A program made the translations under genes and the position numbers. The notes under the pieces were generated by a model. It was not told the DNA's origin. It searched no databases and saw only the letters and a program-made list of their open reading frames with translations. Positions 25,548-35,300 of a stretch of 56,058 nucleotides of DNA are shown here, piece after piece; within the stretch, counting starts at the first letter, position 1; each line of letters starts with the position of its first letter. This DNA is from an uncultured Bacteroidales bacterium. GTDB lineage: Bacteria > Bacteroidota > Bacteroidia > Bacteroidales > Paludibacteraceae. Location of the stretch: positions 1-56,058 of the forward strand of contig CACZOA010000079.1 of assembly GCA_902782665.1 (NCBI GenBank), in the 5' to 3' direction.

Positions 25548-25780
25548 AACGTAGACTTGAAAAAATTCTATCTTTTCTATCAACGTTAGCTTCGAAAGAA
25601 GCAAGTCCTAATTTCCTTTTACTTTCACATTGTTCGGAAGAACAATGTGAAAGATAGGAAGGGGAAAAGGAAAATTAAAAATGAAAGTCTAGTTGTAAGG
25701 TAATATATGATAACTCAGGTTGATAGGGGTCGAGATGACTGCTGCAACACAAAAAAGAGACGCTATCGCGTCTTTTTTTT
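25548..25780 (+). ncRNA. Candidate structured non-coding RNA
   Basis: Closing stem P1 pairs 25548-25558 with 25685-25694 (10 bp, one bulged G). Inside are a 5-bp hairpin with a GAAA loop (25589-25602) and a perfect 14-bp hairpin with a GGAA loop (25622-25653); both loops are GNRA type. The long hairpin is extended by 25609-25620 with 25665-25677 (12 bp, one bulged A). A different, mutually exclusive or pseudoknotted pairing joins 25572-25581 with 25653-25662 over 10 positions, including two G-U pairs. An intrinsic terminator closes the stretch at 25751-25780. Both flanking genes run on the minus strand, so nothing annotated explains a plus-strand terminator. The 5' end and promoter are not identified. 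It could also be a palindromic repeat element. Confidence 0.5.
25751..25780 (+). terminator. Intrinsic terminator without a matching gene
   Basis: The stem AGACGC/GCGTCT with a TATC loop is flanked by six A and eight T residues, which extend the stem further. It works best on the plus strand, where no coding gene ends. It is symmetrical enough to act on both strands. Confidence 0.8.
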
Positions 25781-25840
25781 ATGTCCATAAGTGAACAATA
25801 AAAGGCAAGGCAAACCCAAACATGGAATCGTATTATCATA

Positions 25841-25870
25841 AAAAAAGAGAGACGCGGAAGCGTCCCTCTT
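25841..25870 (-). terminator. Terminator of the GH5 gene
   Basis: Stem GACGC/GCGTC (25851-25855 with 25860-25864) with a GGAA loop and flanking AGAG/CTCT, then T residues on the minus strand. Confidence 0.8.
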
Positions 25871-25897
25871 CATTAAAATTGCGTCTAGTTAGTATAA

Positions 25898-27799
25898 TTA
25901 TCTTACAACTACCTTGTAAGCTTGATTTCCTACCTTAACCACATAAGTTCCATTCTGCAACTTGACTGATGTCATAAAGTCAGTCGCTTCAGTCTTGGCT
26001 ACCAGTGTTCCCAACATAGTATACGCTTCTATTGCCTTACCCGCCGCACCAAGCACTGCGATACCACCGTCGACAGGGATAATGTTGGCAGCTACCGCGT
26101 CTACATTATCAACAGAAGAATTTCCATCATCAAGTTTCAACATCAAAGAGATGGCGTTTGCTGTGATTGAAAGGATTGCCTTTCCATTGTCAGACAAATA
26201 CTCACCGTCGTTTCCGCTCCAAATGTTTGGCAATGAATTCTTATACTGAGCAGCCTCCAAATCCTTTTTCACAATCGGATTTGTGAACTCATATCCGTTG
26301 ATTATGATCTTATTAACACTGAATGTATACGATGAATCATTAGTATACACCAAATAGCCTAAGTTAGTAAAGCCGTCCTTCTTTGATGCAGGAGACAAAT
26401 CAACATCGATATTTTTTGCTGTGCCAGAAATCTCTTTTGAAACCTCATCCCAACCTGAATACTGGCATTTGAATATCGGATTCTCTTTTGCACCGTTGAC
26501 TGACAGATTAACGATATAACTTGTGATCAACTCAAGTTTTGTCTTTGGAGCAGTCGTGTCAATCTCAATTTCCTGATCGAACGCCTCATTGATAGCCTCT
26601 ACAATATAAGTACGGGCGACACTGTTCGCAGATCTGTTGATTGTGGCAAATCCTTTCGCTGTGCTTAGATGACCATTGTCCCAAAGCACTGGCACAGCTC
26701 CTACACGACGTGCATTCTCACAAAGTGTCTTAGTCCAATAAGCAGTGTATTTGGAATTCTCTGAATCATAAGCAGTCTTATCAACAGTGCCATACTCACC
26801 TACAACAACAGGATAACCCTGTGATGTGAACCAAGTCTTCAGTTTATCAAACTGACCAGACATCGTGCTTTCACTATTTGCACCCTGGCCATAAGTAGTA
26901 CACTTCTTAGAATTTTCCGACCATGCCTCATCACCCCAGCGAGTCACGCCTTCATCTGTGTCGTCACCACAAAGATCCCAAGGAGCGTAGTAGTGGACAG
27001 AAATCATAAGACGATTGCCAGAAACAGATCTGTCAAGGTATTTGTCTTCAGGAATCTTGAATCCTCTTGCCTCAGAAGTCAAATCAATATCAGTGTTCCA
27101 ACCAGGAATCAAAAGCCAACGTTTTGCATTGTTCAAGCTGATAGGACGCACCGTCTCAACAAAAATCTGATTATAATCATTGATATTCTGGTAGTAATTT
27201 GCATTTGGATATGTGCCACCAGTTGACTGCCACTCATAAGTGCCGTCAAACACTTCATTCATGGATTCGAAGATCAAATGCTCATCATAATCCTTGAACA
27301 TTGTGGCGATCTGCTCCCAAAAAGCCTTATACTTAGCCTTGATCTCACTCTGATTGTTGCTGTCACAAAGAAGCCAGCTGCCAGTCACCCCATGATATCC
27401 GTCACCATGTATATTAGTGATTACGTAAAGATCCTCAGCCAACGCCATATCCACTACCTCTTTGACTCTTGCAAGCCAAGCCTCATCAATCTTATAATCA
27501 GGAGCTGATCCGATCTTGTTCAAATAAGAGACTGGAATACGAATAGTGTTGAAGCCACTATTCTTGATCAGTTTTATCAAAGCAGAGGATGTCTTAGGAT
27601 TTCCCCATACGGTCTCACTCGGAGTGCCATTTGAGTTTGCCTCCAATGTGTTGCCTAAGTTCCAACCCGCGCCCATAGCCTCAACCATTTCATACTGGCC
27701 AAGGTCGTCAAACTGATTGTCTGCAAAAACAGACACGGACGTAGAGAGCATTGTCGCACCCAATCCGAAAGTTAAAACATTTTGTAGTCGTTTATCCAT
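25898..27799 (-). CDS. GH5 endoglucanase (subfamily 4-like) with T9SS sorting domain
   Basis: Started at 27799 (MDKRLQNVL) the protein has 633 residues and a signal peptide to about residue 27. An upstream in-frame ATG would add 20 residues before it. The GH5 barrel spans ~33-425: GAGWNLGNTLEA and WGNPKT are GH5_4-type marks, Glu182 in ESMNEVFD is the acid/base, and Glu335 in VVVGEYGT the nucleophile. Known GH5_4 enzymes cut cellulose, mixed-linkage glucan, xyloglucan or xylan. A second beta-rich domain (~440-565, with TNLGYLVYTNDSS) is unrecognised and may bind glycan. The end (~570-633) is a type A T9SS domain (LQNGTYVVKVGNQAYKVVVR). Confidence 0.9.
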   Translation of the reverse strand: MDKRLQNVLTFGLGATMLSTSVSVFADNQFDDLGQYEMVEAMGAGWNLGNTLEANSNGTPSETVWGNPKTSSALIKLIKNSGFNTIRIPVSYLNKIGSAPDYKIDEAWLARVKEVVDMALAEDLYVITNIHGDGYHGVTGSWLLCDSNNQSEIKAKYKAFWEQIATMFKDYDEHLIFESMNEVFDGTYEWQSTGGTYPNANYYQNINDYNQIFVETVRPISLNNAKRWLLIPGWNTDIDLTSEARGFKIPEDKYLDRSVSGNRLMISVHYYAPWDLCGDDTDEGVTRWGDEAWSENSKKCTTYGQGANSESTMSGQFDKLKTWFTSQGYPVVVGEYGTVDKTAYDSENSKYTAYWTKTLCENARRVGAVPVLWDNGHLSTAKGFATINRSANSVARTYIVEAINEAFDQEIEIDTTAPKTKLELITSYIVNLSVNGAKENPIFKCQYSGWDEVSKEISGTAKNIDVDLSPASKKDGFTNLGYLVYTNDSSYTFSVNKIIINGYEFTNPIVKKDLEAAQYKNSLPNIWSGNDGEYLSDNGKAILSITANAISLMLKLDDGNSSVDNVDAVAANIIPVDGGIAVLGAAGKAIEAYTMLGTLVAKTEATDFMTSVKLQNGTYVVKVGNQAYKVVVR

Positions 27800-27913
27800 A
27801 ATCAAATAATTATATACTATATATAATGCGAAACTATGAAAAAAAGAGATATAAGACAATATATATAGTAATAACGTATTGTTATTGATACTTTATTCCA
27901 CCACAAAAGAGAC

Positions 27914-27946
27914 AAAAAGACAGAGAAGTCACCCTCTCTGCCTTTC
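27914..27946 (-). terminator. Terminator of the CotH gene
   Basis: Stem CAGAGA/TCTCTG (27921-27926 with 27935-27940), extended across a mismatch by AAAG/CTTT and followed by T residues on the minus strand. Confidence 0.6.
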
Positions 27947-27977
27947 CTAAAATTGAAATGATATGAAAAATATGAGT

Positions 27978-30900
27978 TTATTTCTTTACAAGTTTGATCA
28001 CCTTGCCGTCGATCTTCAACAAGTAAACTCCGGCTTTGTAATCACCTCCGAATGACATGCCTGCATATGCGTCGCCAGACTCAATCACCTGACCAACCAT
28101 ATTAGACACTACATATTCACCATCTACGTTGATTGTCCACTCCGAATTTGTCGGATTTGGATAAACAATCTCATCTGAATCTACATCAGAAACGCCAGCC
28201 AACTGATCTGTACATACTCGAGATCCATTCTCTGTAGTAGGAGTTGCCAACTGATTTCCAATATTTGAATGTGTACAAACCTCAAAGACTGTCAAATCTG
28301 ATGATCCATCAGTCTTTCTTCCATACGATCCGTTCTGCTCATGCTTTTGGATTGTGACCTCATCAATCACCTCTTCCTTACCTGCATAAGGCAAAATCAA
28401 CTGAAGTTTTTGAGAAACTTCTGCACTCAACTTGAAGTTTAGATGCAAAGGTCCGCTTGCAGGCTCTTTATCAGCCCAAAGCATTACTCTTCCCTTTGCC
28501 GGGATCACAGTAGACGAATAATCATATGGAATCTCAGATGATGCATTAGCAGTCACATTTTTTACTATCATACCTGCCAAATCAACGTCATAACTCTCAC
28601 TATTGTAGATCTCAATCCAGTCTGGCTTAGATCCGTACTCATCTTCTGTTTTATTGTTAGAAGCACAAACCTCGTTGATGAACAACTTAGGAAGTTTGAA
28701 ATCAGCGTCGGCTGCGAATACCACCTCAATATTCATTCCTGAAGCCGCTACTGTATCTAGGTAAGACGTTGCAGTACCATTCTTTGTCTCTCCATTGATT
28801 TTCCACGACTGAATCTTATATCCTGTTGGCACACGCAATTCTACTTTTAGTCTCTCTCCTATATATAGCTGACGGCTATAATCAGAAGTGTTAGCAATCT
28901 TGTTGACCAAGAATTTATATTCAGGAGCATTTCCACTAAAGGTCATGCGAACCAAGACATTGGCTTTAGTCGACTGTACACCATAGTGGTAGACAAGCTG
29001 TTTCTCTATAATGTCAGGACGTTGCTGAGCAAAATTCATCATGCTTTGAATAGCATTGTCATACTGCTGCTGTGTGCCACCTCCAATATTTCCAGCTTCA
29101 ATCGTCGCACAAGCCTCCTCTTTAACAAGGGCCGATATAGAATCACACACTGTTGTAATACGAGTCTGAGTAAACAGCGTCTCAAGCAAATATGTGTATC
29201 TATCCAAGAAGTGGTACTTGAAATCCTCATTCTGCATACATCCATTGAATAGAGTACAATATTTTGCGTCTACAATCGCGCCGAAACCGAATCCTCCCAT
29301 ACCGAGGCCACCGCCGATGCCGCCACCGCCGATACCGCCACCTGGCCAAGTATTACCTCCTGTATTTGAAGCTCCCGAGTTGTCAGTAGTATTTCCTTTC
29401 ATACAGAAATTCAACATATTGCTGGATGGAGTTGAACTTGTAGACAAACCGAAATCTGTGTCAAACAAAATCCAACGGAATTTACCACCGTCTTTCTTTC
29501 TCCAGACTTTTATGTTGTTGTTTACCCAATCCGTATTCGCAATAAACTGCTGGATAATCTGATAATCAATATACTCATCGATATCCATCATCTGAGACAA
29601 TTTATCGTAGAAGTCCGCATCTGCGTTATTACTAGCGGCATACTGCTCCATATTATAATATGCCTCATCCGTTCCAATTTGAGCCACATACTTACCGACA
29701 TCTTTCATCACACGAAGATATTCGATCTCATCCTCTTCGTAACCATAATTAGACTCTATATAATCCTCATCTGTACGTTCACGAAGACCCATCAAGCCCT
29801 TATACTCACCATTCAAGAAGTAAGCGACAGGCTGGTAAGCCTGATAGTCAACATTCAATCCTTTTACAAGCGACTGCATGAATCCTTCTCTCCAACGTGG
29901 ATGCATATAAAATCCATTTCCTCCATTACGAAGGGCAAGGGCTTTATATTTTGTGTAGCTTCTGTCCTTGAAAAATTTAGTGTATTGGAATTTGTTGCTT
30001 CCTGTACGCTTGTTAGCCTTGATCTTAAAGCTCTTTACAGTATGTTGACGAGAACATGCTCCAAACACACCTACTTCAACCTCCTGATTGTCAACTACCT
30101 TACCGTCGACTATATATTCAAAGTTAGCAGGACGCATCCATTTTTGATAATAGTTGGCACGATTATTATCCGTTGAACATGTCGACTGAGCTCCATTAGT
30201 ACCCTTCACACATAATCCAAGCTGATTATCGTAGAAATGTTCATCGTCTGAAGAGATTGAGACAATCGGCAGTTTGGAAGTACCGCAAGTAGCATAAATC
30301 TCATCTGTGAACAAATAAGATCCTGTAACAACGTCGCTATAAAGTTTACCATCTTTATATGCTCTCGCACGTACAACAGCCGTCTTATTGAGAGCGATTG
30401 GCGAATCATACACCAAGCCTTTTTCTTCTGTAGGCATACTTCCATCCAGAGTATAATATATCTTGGCTCCATCTGTAGAACACTGAAGTTGAACAGTGGC
30501 ATTGCCACCAGCATATATCACACCTGGCTCTGTTCCTGCAAATTTAGGAGACGCTACTCTGTCCGATATACTATAAGCTGCAGTATTTTCTGTTCCAGGC
30601 GAAGGGATCATATATCCACCGTCGCCATAGGAAATATGCGGATACTGCTTTGGATATTCCATTGAAATAGTCTGTGAACCATTTGAAAGAATCAGTTTGC
30701 CCGCATCAGACGTAAGTTTTTGAGATACTGTACCAGCAAACAATGGATTAATATTGGAAGCGGTATTACCATTCGTTTCATCAACATCATCCTTTGCAAA
30801 GAAAAGCAAGTTGTAACCTTTCTTGATAACATGCGATTGAGAGAGACGTAATGTCCATTCCGTCTTTCCTTCCTTCTCATTTGTCACAGTCCAACCATTA

Positions 30901-31100
30901 AGATCGAGCTGTTCTCCATCGTTATAAATCTCAACATAACCATTATAATCATATATATCGCTGACTATAGTGGAAATATTGCTCGGCATAATCTCAGTGA
31001 TTTTTAGAGCTGCAGATGCGGTGACTGCAGACAGACAGCCGGCCGAAATTGCCAGTGTCCTAAAAAGACTGAGTACATTGAATGAGTATAAGTTTTCCAT
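27978..31100 (-). CDS. CotH-kinase family surface protein with two lamin-tail domains and T9SS tail
   Basis: The 1040-residue exported protein has a signal peptide (~1-30, cut after ASA). Then come a lamin-tail domain (~32-150, ITEIMPSN ... GWTVTN), a chitobiase-C/FN3-associated segment (~195-270, YYTLDGSMPT), and a CotH kinase-like domain (~278-560). The latter shows RNGGNGFYMHPRWREGF, PVAYFLNGEYKGLMGLRERTDEDYI and the metal-binding DTDFGL near residue 550. A Gly-rich insert (~583-612) follows, then a second lamin-tail domain (~803-930) and a type A T9SS domain. CotH of Bacillus is an atypical protein kinase on spore coats. Relatives accompany fibre-degrading enzymes in gut microbes, where the role is unknown. 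Confidence 0.88.
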   Translation of the reverse strand: MENLYSFNVLSLFRTLAISAGCLSAVTASAALKITEIMPSNISTIVSDIYDYNGYVEIYNDGEQLDLNGWTVTNEKEGKTEWTLRLSQSHVIKKGYNLLFFAKDDVDETNGNTASNINPLFAGTVSQKLTSDAGKLILSNGSQTISMEYPKQYPHISYGDGGYMIPSPGTENTAAYSISDRVASPKFAGTEPGVIYAGGNATVQLQCSTDGAKIYYTLDGSMPTEEKGLVYDSPIALNKTAVVRARAYKDGKLYSDVVTGSYLFTDEIYATCGTSKLPIVSISSDDEHFYDNQLGLCVKGTNGAQSTCSTDNNRANYYQKWMRPANFEYIVDGKVVDNQEVEVGVFGACSRQHTVKSFKIKANKRTGSNKFQYTKFFKDRSYTKYKALALRNGGNGFYMHPRWREGFMQSLVKGLNVDYQAYQPVAYFLNGEYKGLMGLRERTDEDYIESNYGYEEDEIEYLRVMKDVGKYVAQIGTDEAYYNMEQYAASNNADADFYDKLSQMMDIDEYIDYQIIQQFIANTDWVNNNIKVWRKKDGGKFRWILFDTDFGLSTSSTPSSNMLNFCMKGNTTDNSGASNTGGNTWPGGGIGGGGIGGGLGMGGFGFGAIVDAKYCTLFNGCMQNEDFKYHFLDRYTYLLETLFTQTRITTVCDSISALVKEEACATIEAGNIGGGTQQQYDNAIQSMMNFAQQRPDIIEKQLVYHYGVQSTKANVLVRMTFSGNAPEYKFLVNKIANTSDYSRQLYIGERLKVELRVPTGYKIQSWKINGETKNGTATSYLDTVAASGMNIEVVFAADADFKLPKLFINEVCASNNKTEDEYGSKPDWIEIYNSESYDVDLAGMIVKNVTANASSEIPYDYSSTVIPAKGRVMLWADKEPASGPLHLNFKLSAEVSQKLQLILPYAGKEEVIDEVTIQKHEQNGSYGRKTDGSSDLTVFEVCTHSNIGNQLATPTTENGSRVCTDQLAGVSDVDSDEIVYPNPTNSEWTINVDGEYVVSNMVGQVIESGDAYAGMSFGGDYKAGVYLLKIDGKVIKLVKK

Positions 31101-31215
31101 AGTACGTTATTTTAATAAGAATATGTGTTTTCTTTTCCGATGTAATTTGAATGTCTATCTAATGACAGACTCTAAATCACAATCTTCATTCGAGCTTAGA
31201 GTAATAAAGTTTTAG

Positions 31216-31245
31216 CAAATGTAGTTTTTTTTATATACAGACAAA
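31216..31245 (-). promoter_or_regulatory. Bacteroidetes-type promoter of the CotH gene
   Basis: TTTG (31242-31245), 18 nt, TACATTTG (31216-31223) on the minus strand, about 115 nt before the start codon. The long 5' leader is unremarkable. Confidence 0.6.
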
Positions 31246-31339
31246 GAGAAACTGTATTTTTCTACATATAGAACACACTTTTTCACCAAAAGTATGCTGA
31301 ACAGCTATCAATATTATCTCTATATGGATACTCCGAATT

Positions 31340-32359
31340 TTACCAATAAACAACCGGACAAGGATACCTCTCCACAGTACGGATGATATATATCAAAGCG
31401 ATTTCATGTGACCAAGATCCGTTCTTTTTTTGTGACGTAAATAAATCATATACATAATAGGCTTGGAAATTCTTAATCGAAGTTCCTACCATAAATGAAA
31501 CATAAGAGACCTCAGACAAATCTGACTTCAATGATATGCCTGCCATAAACGGAGAGAAGAATCCTCCCACACCGAAATCCAACTGTTTCCATACATCCTG
31601 TTTCTGATACGTCGCGTTTGCAAACAGATACGTGTCTGACAATGTATTACGTCCGAACAAACCATTAGTAAGCTCCAAATCCTTAATGTAGTTGAGATGA
31701 CCAACAAAACGACGATACAAAACATTATTTCCTGTCTTTTGAAATCCGTTTTCTGGTTCAGACAAGTGGTACATGGCTGCACCCAAGGTCAAAAATCCCT
31801 TAAAACATAAAGCAGCGCCCACATTGAAATCCGCAAAACGGAAAGTCTCGTTTTCAAACTCTTCTGTTGTAGCAGTGCCATACAGATTACCAGTACCTAA
31901 ATCATATTGGTCGGCGAACGTCACTTTGCTTAAGTCAAACTTGTTTATGAATAACGACCCCTGCACTCCGAGACGTAGGAAGATACCATCATTTGCCGTG
32001 ACTGAGAATTTGTTCGCTTTTCCACTCTTCAACTGGAAAGTATGGGCATAAACCAAACCTATCTCATTCGTTCTGTAGATACCAGCAGCATAACTATCCA
32101 TCGCATACGACAGACCTGCGGAACACATTCGTTTGTAGAAATTCTGGTCGTACGAGGCTCTGACAGTATTGTACTTATTCCCCAATTTTGGCCACTGCTG
32201 ACGATAGTTCAAACCCAAACGTATAGCGTTTGCGTTTCCAGCCATCGCAGGATTCAGACTAAATGGCACAATATTATGGTTGGAGAATGTGTAATCCTGT
32301 GCATGGGCACACATCCCCGCCATCCATATTGACAATATTATTTGTAGAAGTCTTTTCAT
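31340..32359 (-). CDS. T9SS-associated outer-membrane protein PorP/SprF
   Basis: The 339-residue protein has a signal peptide (~1-20) and the family opening YTFSNHNIVPFSLNPAMAGN, followed by GLNYRQQWP and SYDQNF. Repeated amphipathic strands ending in aromatic residues form a predicted outer-membrane barrel. PorP/SprF proteins are needed for export or surface display of partner proteins with type B T9SS tails, and each is usually encoded beside its partner. Here the partner is the 1529-residue gene 8 nt upstream, so the pair is translated from one transcript. The family has many paralogues per genome, so this need not be the core PorP. Confidence 0.92.
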   Translation of the reverse strand: MKRLLQIILSIWMAGMCAHAQDYTFSNHNIVPFSLNPAMAGNANAIRLGLNYRQQWPKLGNKYNTVRASYDQNFYKRMCSAGLSYAMDSYAAGIYRTNEIGLVYAHTFQLKSGKANKFSVTANDGIFLRLGVQGSLFINKFDLSKVTFADQYDLGTGNLYGTATTEEFENETFRFADFNVGAALCFKGFLTLGAAMYHLSEPENGFQKTGNNVLYRRFVGHLNYIKDLELTNGLFGRNTLSDTYLFANATYQKQDVWKQLDFGVGGFFSPFMAGISLKSDLSEVSYVSFMVGTSIKNFQAYYVYDLFTSQKKNGSWSHEIALIYIIRTVERYPCPVVYW

Positions 32360-32367
32360 CTCATCTT

Positions 32368-35300
32368 TTATCTTACAAGGGTAACAAATCCACGATTTTC
32401 ACCGTCTCTTTCAAGGTTTCCAAACTTACACTTGTATTTGTAAACCCATCCATATACACCCCATGGACACTCCTTTCCGTTCCATTTTCCATCCCAACTG
32501 TCTTCCATTCCTCTTCCTTCATACATAATCTCACCAAGACGGTTGTATATGATATATGAGAATTCGTCAACGTAGCGGCCTCCATAGAATCTGAAGCCAT
32601 CGTTTTTCTCGTCGCCGTTAGGAGTGAATGCCTCTGGAGCCCAAATATCTTTCCATACATACAATGATGTAACGCCCTCATACACACATCCTGCGGCATC
32701 CACAGCACGTACTAACACACTTACAGAATCTCCCACTTTTTCTGTTTCATAACGGTAATTCATTGTACGTCCTTTCAACTCTTGAGCTGTAGAATATGGC
32801 TGCCATGTCCATTCTGCCTCAACTGGCGATAATCCAACAAACTGAACTGTTGGGTTTGTCTCATCGATCCATCCAGGAGTGACAGAGAAATCAAATGTAC
32901 GACGGTTCGCAAGAGTCACACTTTTATAAGTTGACGAAACACATCCATTTTCATCTCGACCGACCAACGTGAACTTTGTGTCAGCAAAAATGGCTATTTC
33001 CATAGACTCAGAATTGTAGTTTGCTGACAGATCCTCTGGTTCAGGTTCAGCACTCCACTCATAGAAAATAGCACCCGACGCAGAAAGTCTGACTTTGTCT
33101 CCCTCATCAGCACATCCTTCTACCGACGACAACTTGATGTCAAGTTTAGGAAGTTTGTAAACATCTAGTTCGTATGGCACAGTGTTAGTACAACCATTAT
33201 CATCTGTTCCTGTGACATAATATGTAGTGGTCAGCATTGGATACTGAGTAATTGTAGGGCCAACCTCATTTGTATTCCATTTATACGATTTTGCTCCTGA
33301 TGCAGTAATCGTAGCCTTATCACCAGGACATACTATCTTATCTCCTGTGATTAGCACATTAGGCGGAGTCAGCTGATGAATAAAGATATTCATATCTGAC
33401 GAACAATTCAAACGAGTTCCGACTAGTTTTACGTACATATCTGATTCTGGAATGAAATCTAGATTTGGAGTATAGACGGTATCATTTCCATAATACCATT
33501 CAAATGTAGTGGCTCCCTGAGCACGTAAGTGCACATATTCACCCTTACATGCATCCACACTACCCAAATAAGAAAGCACAGGTGGATCAACAGGAAGAAT
33601 TGTGAATGAAGCTGTATTCTCGCAACCGAAGGAATCCACACCAATAACCTCAAATGTAGTCTCTCCAGTAATTTTCTCAACCAAAGTCTCACCCTGTTTA
33701 CCGTGTTTCCATGAATAATCCATAGCACCAGATGCGACTATCGTTGCGACGCTATCTTTGCAAACGTTTATATCACCAGTTATCGTAACATTTGGCACCT
33801 CTCGCAATGACACAGTCACAACTTTTGTTGACTGACATCCATTATCACCAATACCAGTCAATGTATATTTTGTAGGGACAGACGGAGAAACTTCCAATGA
33901 CTCTCCATCCAAACCATAACCCCAATTATACGTAGCCGCACCATGAGCCTTAATTGAAGTGTATTTTCCAGGACAGACAACACTATCTCCATCAACCCAC
34001 AATTCTGGTACAGGAAGAGTTCCTAGGATAGCACTTGCTTGCGACACACATCCCTTACGACTTCCTGTCACAGTAACTTTTAATGTCTCTTCATTTATCT
34101 TGAATGCTCGGTGTGCTCCCTTCACTCCATCATGCCATTCATACTCGATAGCACCAACCGCATCGACCTTGGCGGCTTCACCCGGACAAACCTCAAAATC
34201 GCCAACTATTTCTATAATAGGACGAGCAATCGTATCCACATAAGTCGAATCTTTCGACTTACAGCCATTCTTATCTGTACTTTCAAGTTTGATCCATACA
34301 GGCTCCCTCACTAAGAAGCTTGTCTCTTTCTGGAAATCAAAATACGTATCTCCAGCATACCATCTCTGACTTTCTACATTTCCTTGAAAAGCCAATTCCG
34401 CTTTGTTGCCTACACAAACGCTGTCTGGAGCAATGATATCCACCTGAACCGGAATGTTGACATTGACAATCTTTGTGACAGGATTTGGACATCCTTCCAC
34501 ACTATAACCTACAACCTGATACTCTGTTGGTCCATCTGGAATATCAAATGCGACAGAATCACTTCCTGCTGGAGGATAAATCCATTCTATTCTATCCGGA
34601 GTTCCAACAACAGACAATTTAACAGTATCTAATGCACAAACTTCATCTTTAGATAAAATAGCAACCAAAGGAAGCTGGAATACGTATACTGGAACAGACA
34701 TCGAATCCGTACAACCATTCAAACTCACCTTTACTTTCCAAATCTCATTTTCTTTGATTTTCTTTTGCAAAGTTGAATTAGTTGAACCATCTTGCCACTC
34801 AAACGTATATCCCTGTGCGGAAAGCATTGAGACTTTCGCCTGTTCGTCTGGACAAACCTCATCCACCAAATCTGCTATCTGCACAAGTGGACTCTGCTTG
34901 ATACGCACTTTTCTGCTCGCAGTTCCTTTACATCCATATTTATCATAACCTATCACAGTATATGATGTATCTGAATAAGGCATTATCTCCATTGAAGGAC
35001 CACTATAAACAATATCTTGTCCTGATAAAGGATCTTTACCCAAGTCCCATTCGTAGTTTTCCGCTCCTATACCATAAACATTAGATCTTTCTCCAGAACA
35101 TAGTTCATCTGGAGCCCAAAGATCAACTATTGGTGATGGATTTACATGAATTTTAATGGAATCTTCAGCAATACAACCAAAATTTAATGAAATTGCTTGA
35201 CATTTATATGTCTGTGTCTGTGTAGGAATAACTTGAACACGAGATCCCGTTTTTCCATTACTCCACGCATACGTGCACGACACCAGACTGGATGCGGTAA

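Larger units (their letters stand above)
25083..25897. other. Long gene-free region with a structured element
   Basis: These 815 bases contain no credible coding frame. From left to right they hold a TATGTTTG box at 25107-25114 (minus, for lipoprotein 2), an AT-rich stretch, the nested stem-loops at 25548-25694, a strong terminator at 25751-25780, and the GH5 terminator at 25841-25870. Confidence 0.7.

Noticed and set aside
25687-25897. The orphan terminator as the end of the GH5 transcript
   Set aside because: GH5 has its own terminator at 25841-25870 on the minus strand, closer to its stop; a back-up role on that strand cannot be fully excluded.
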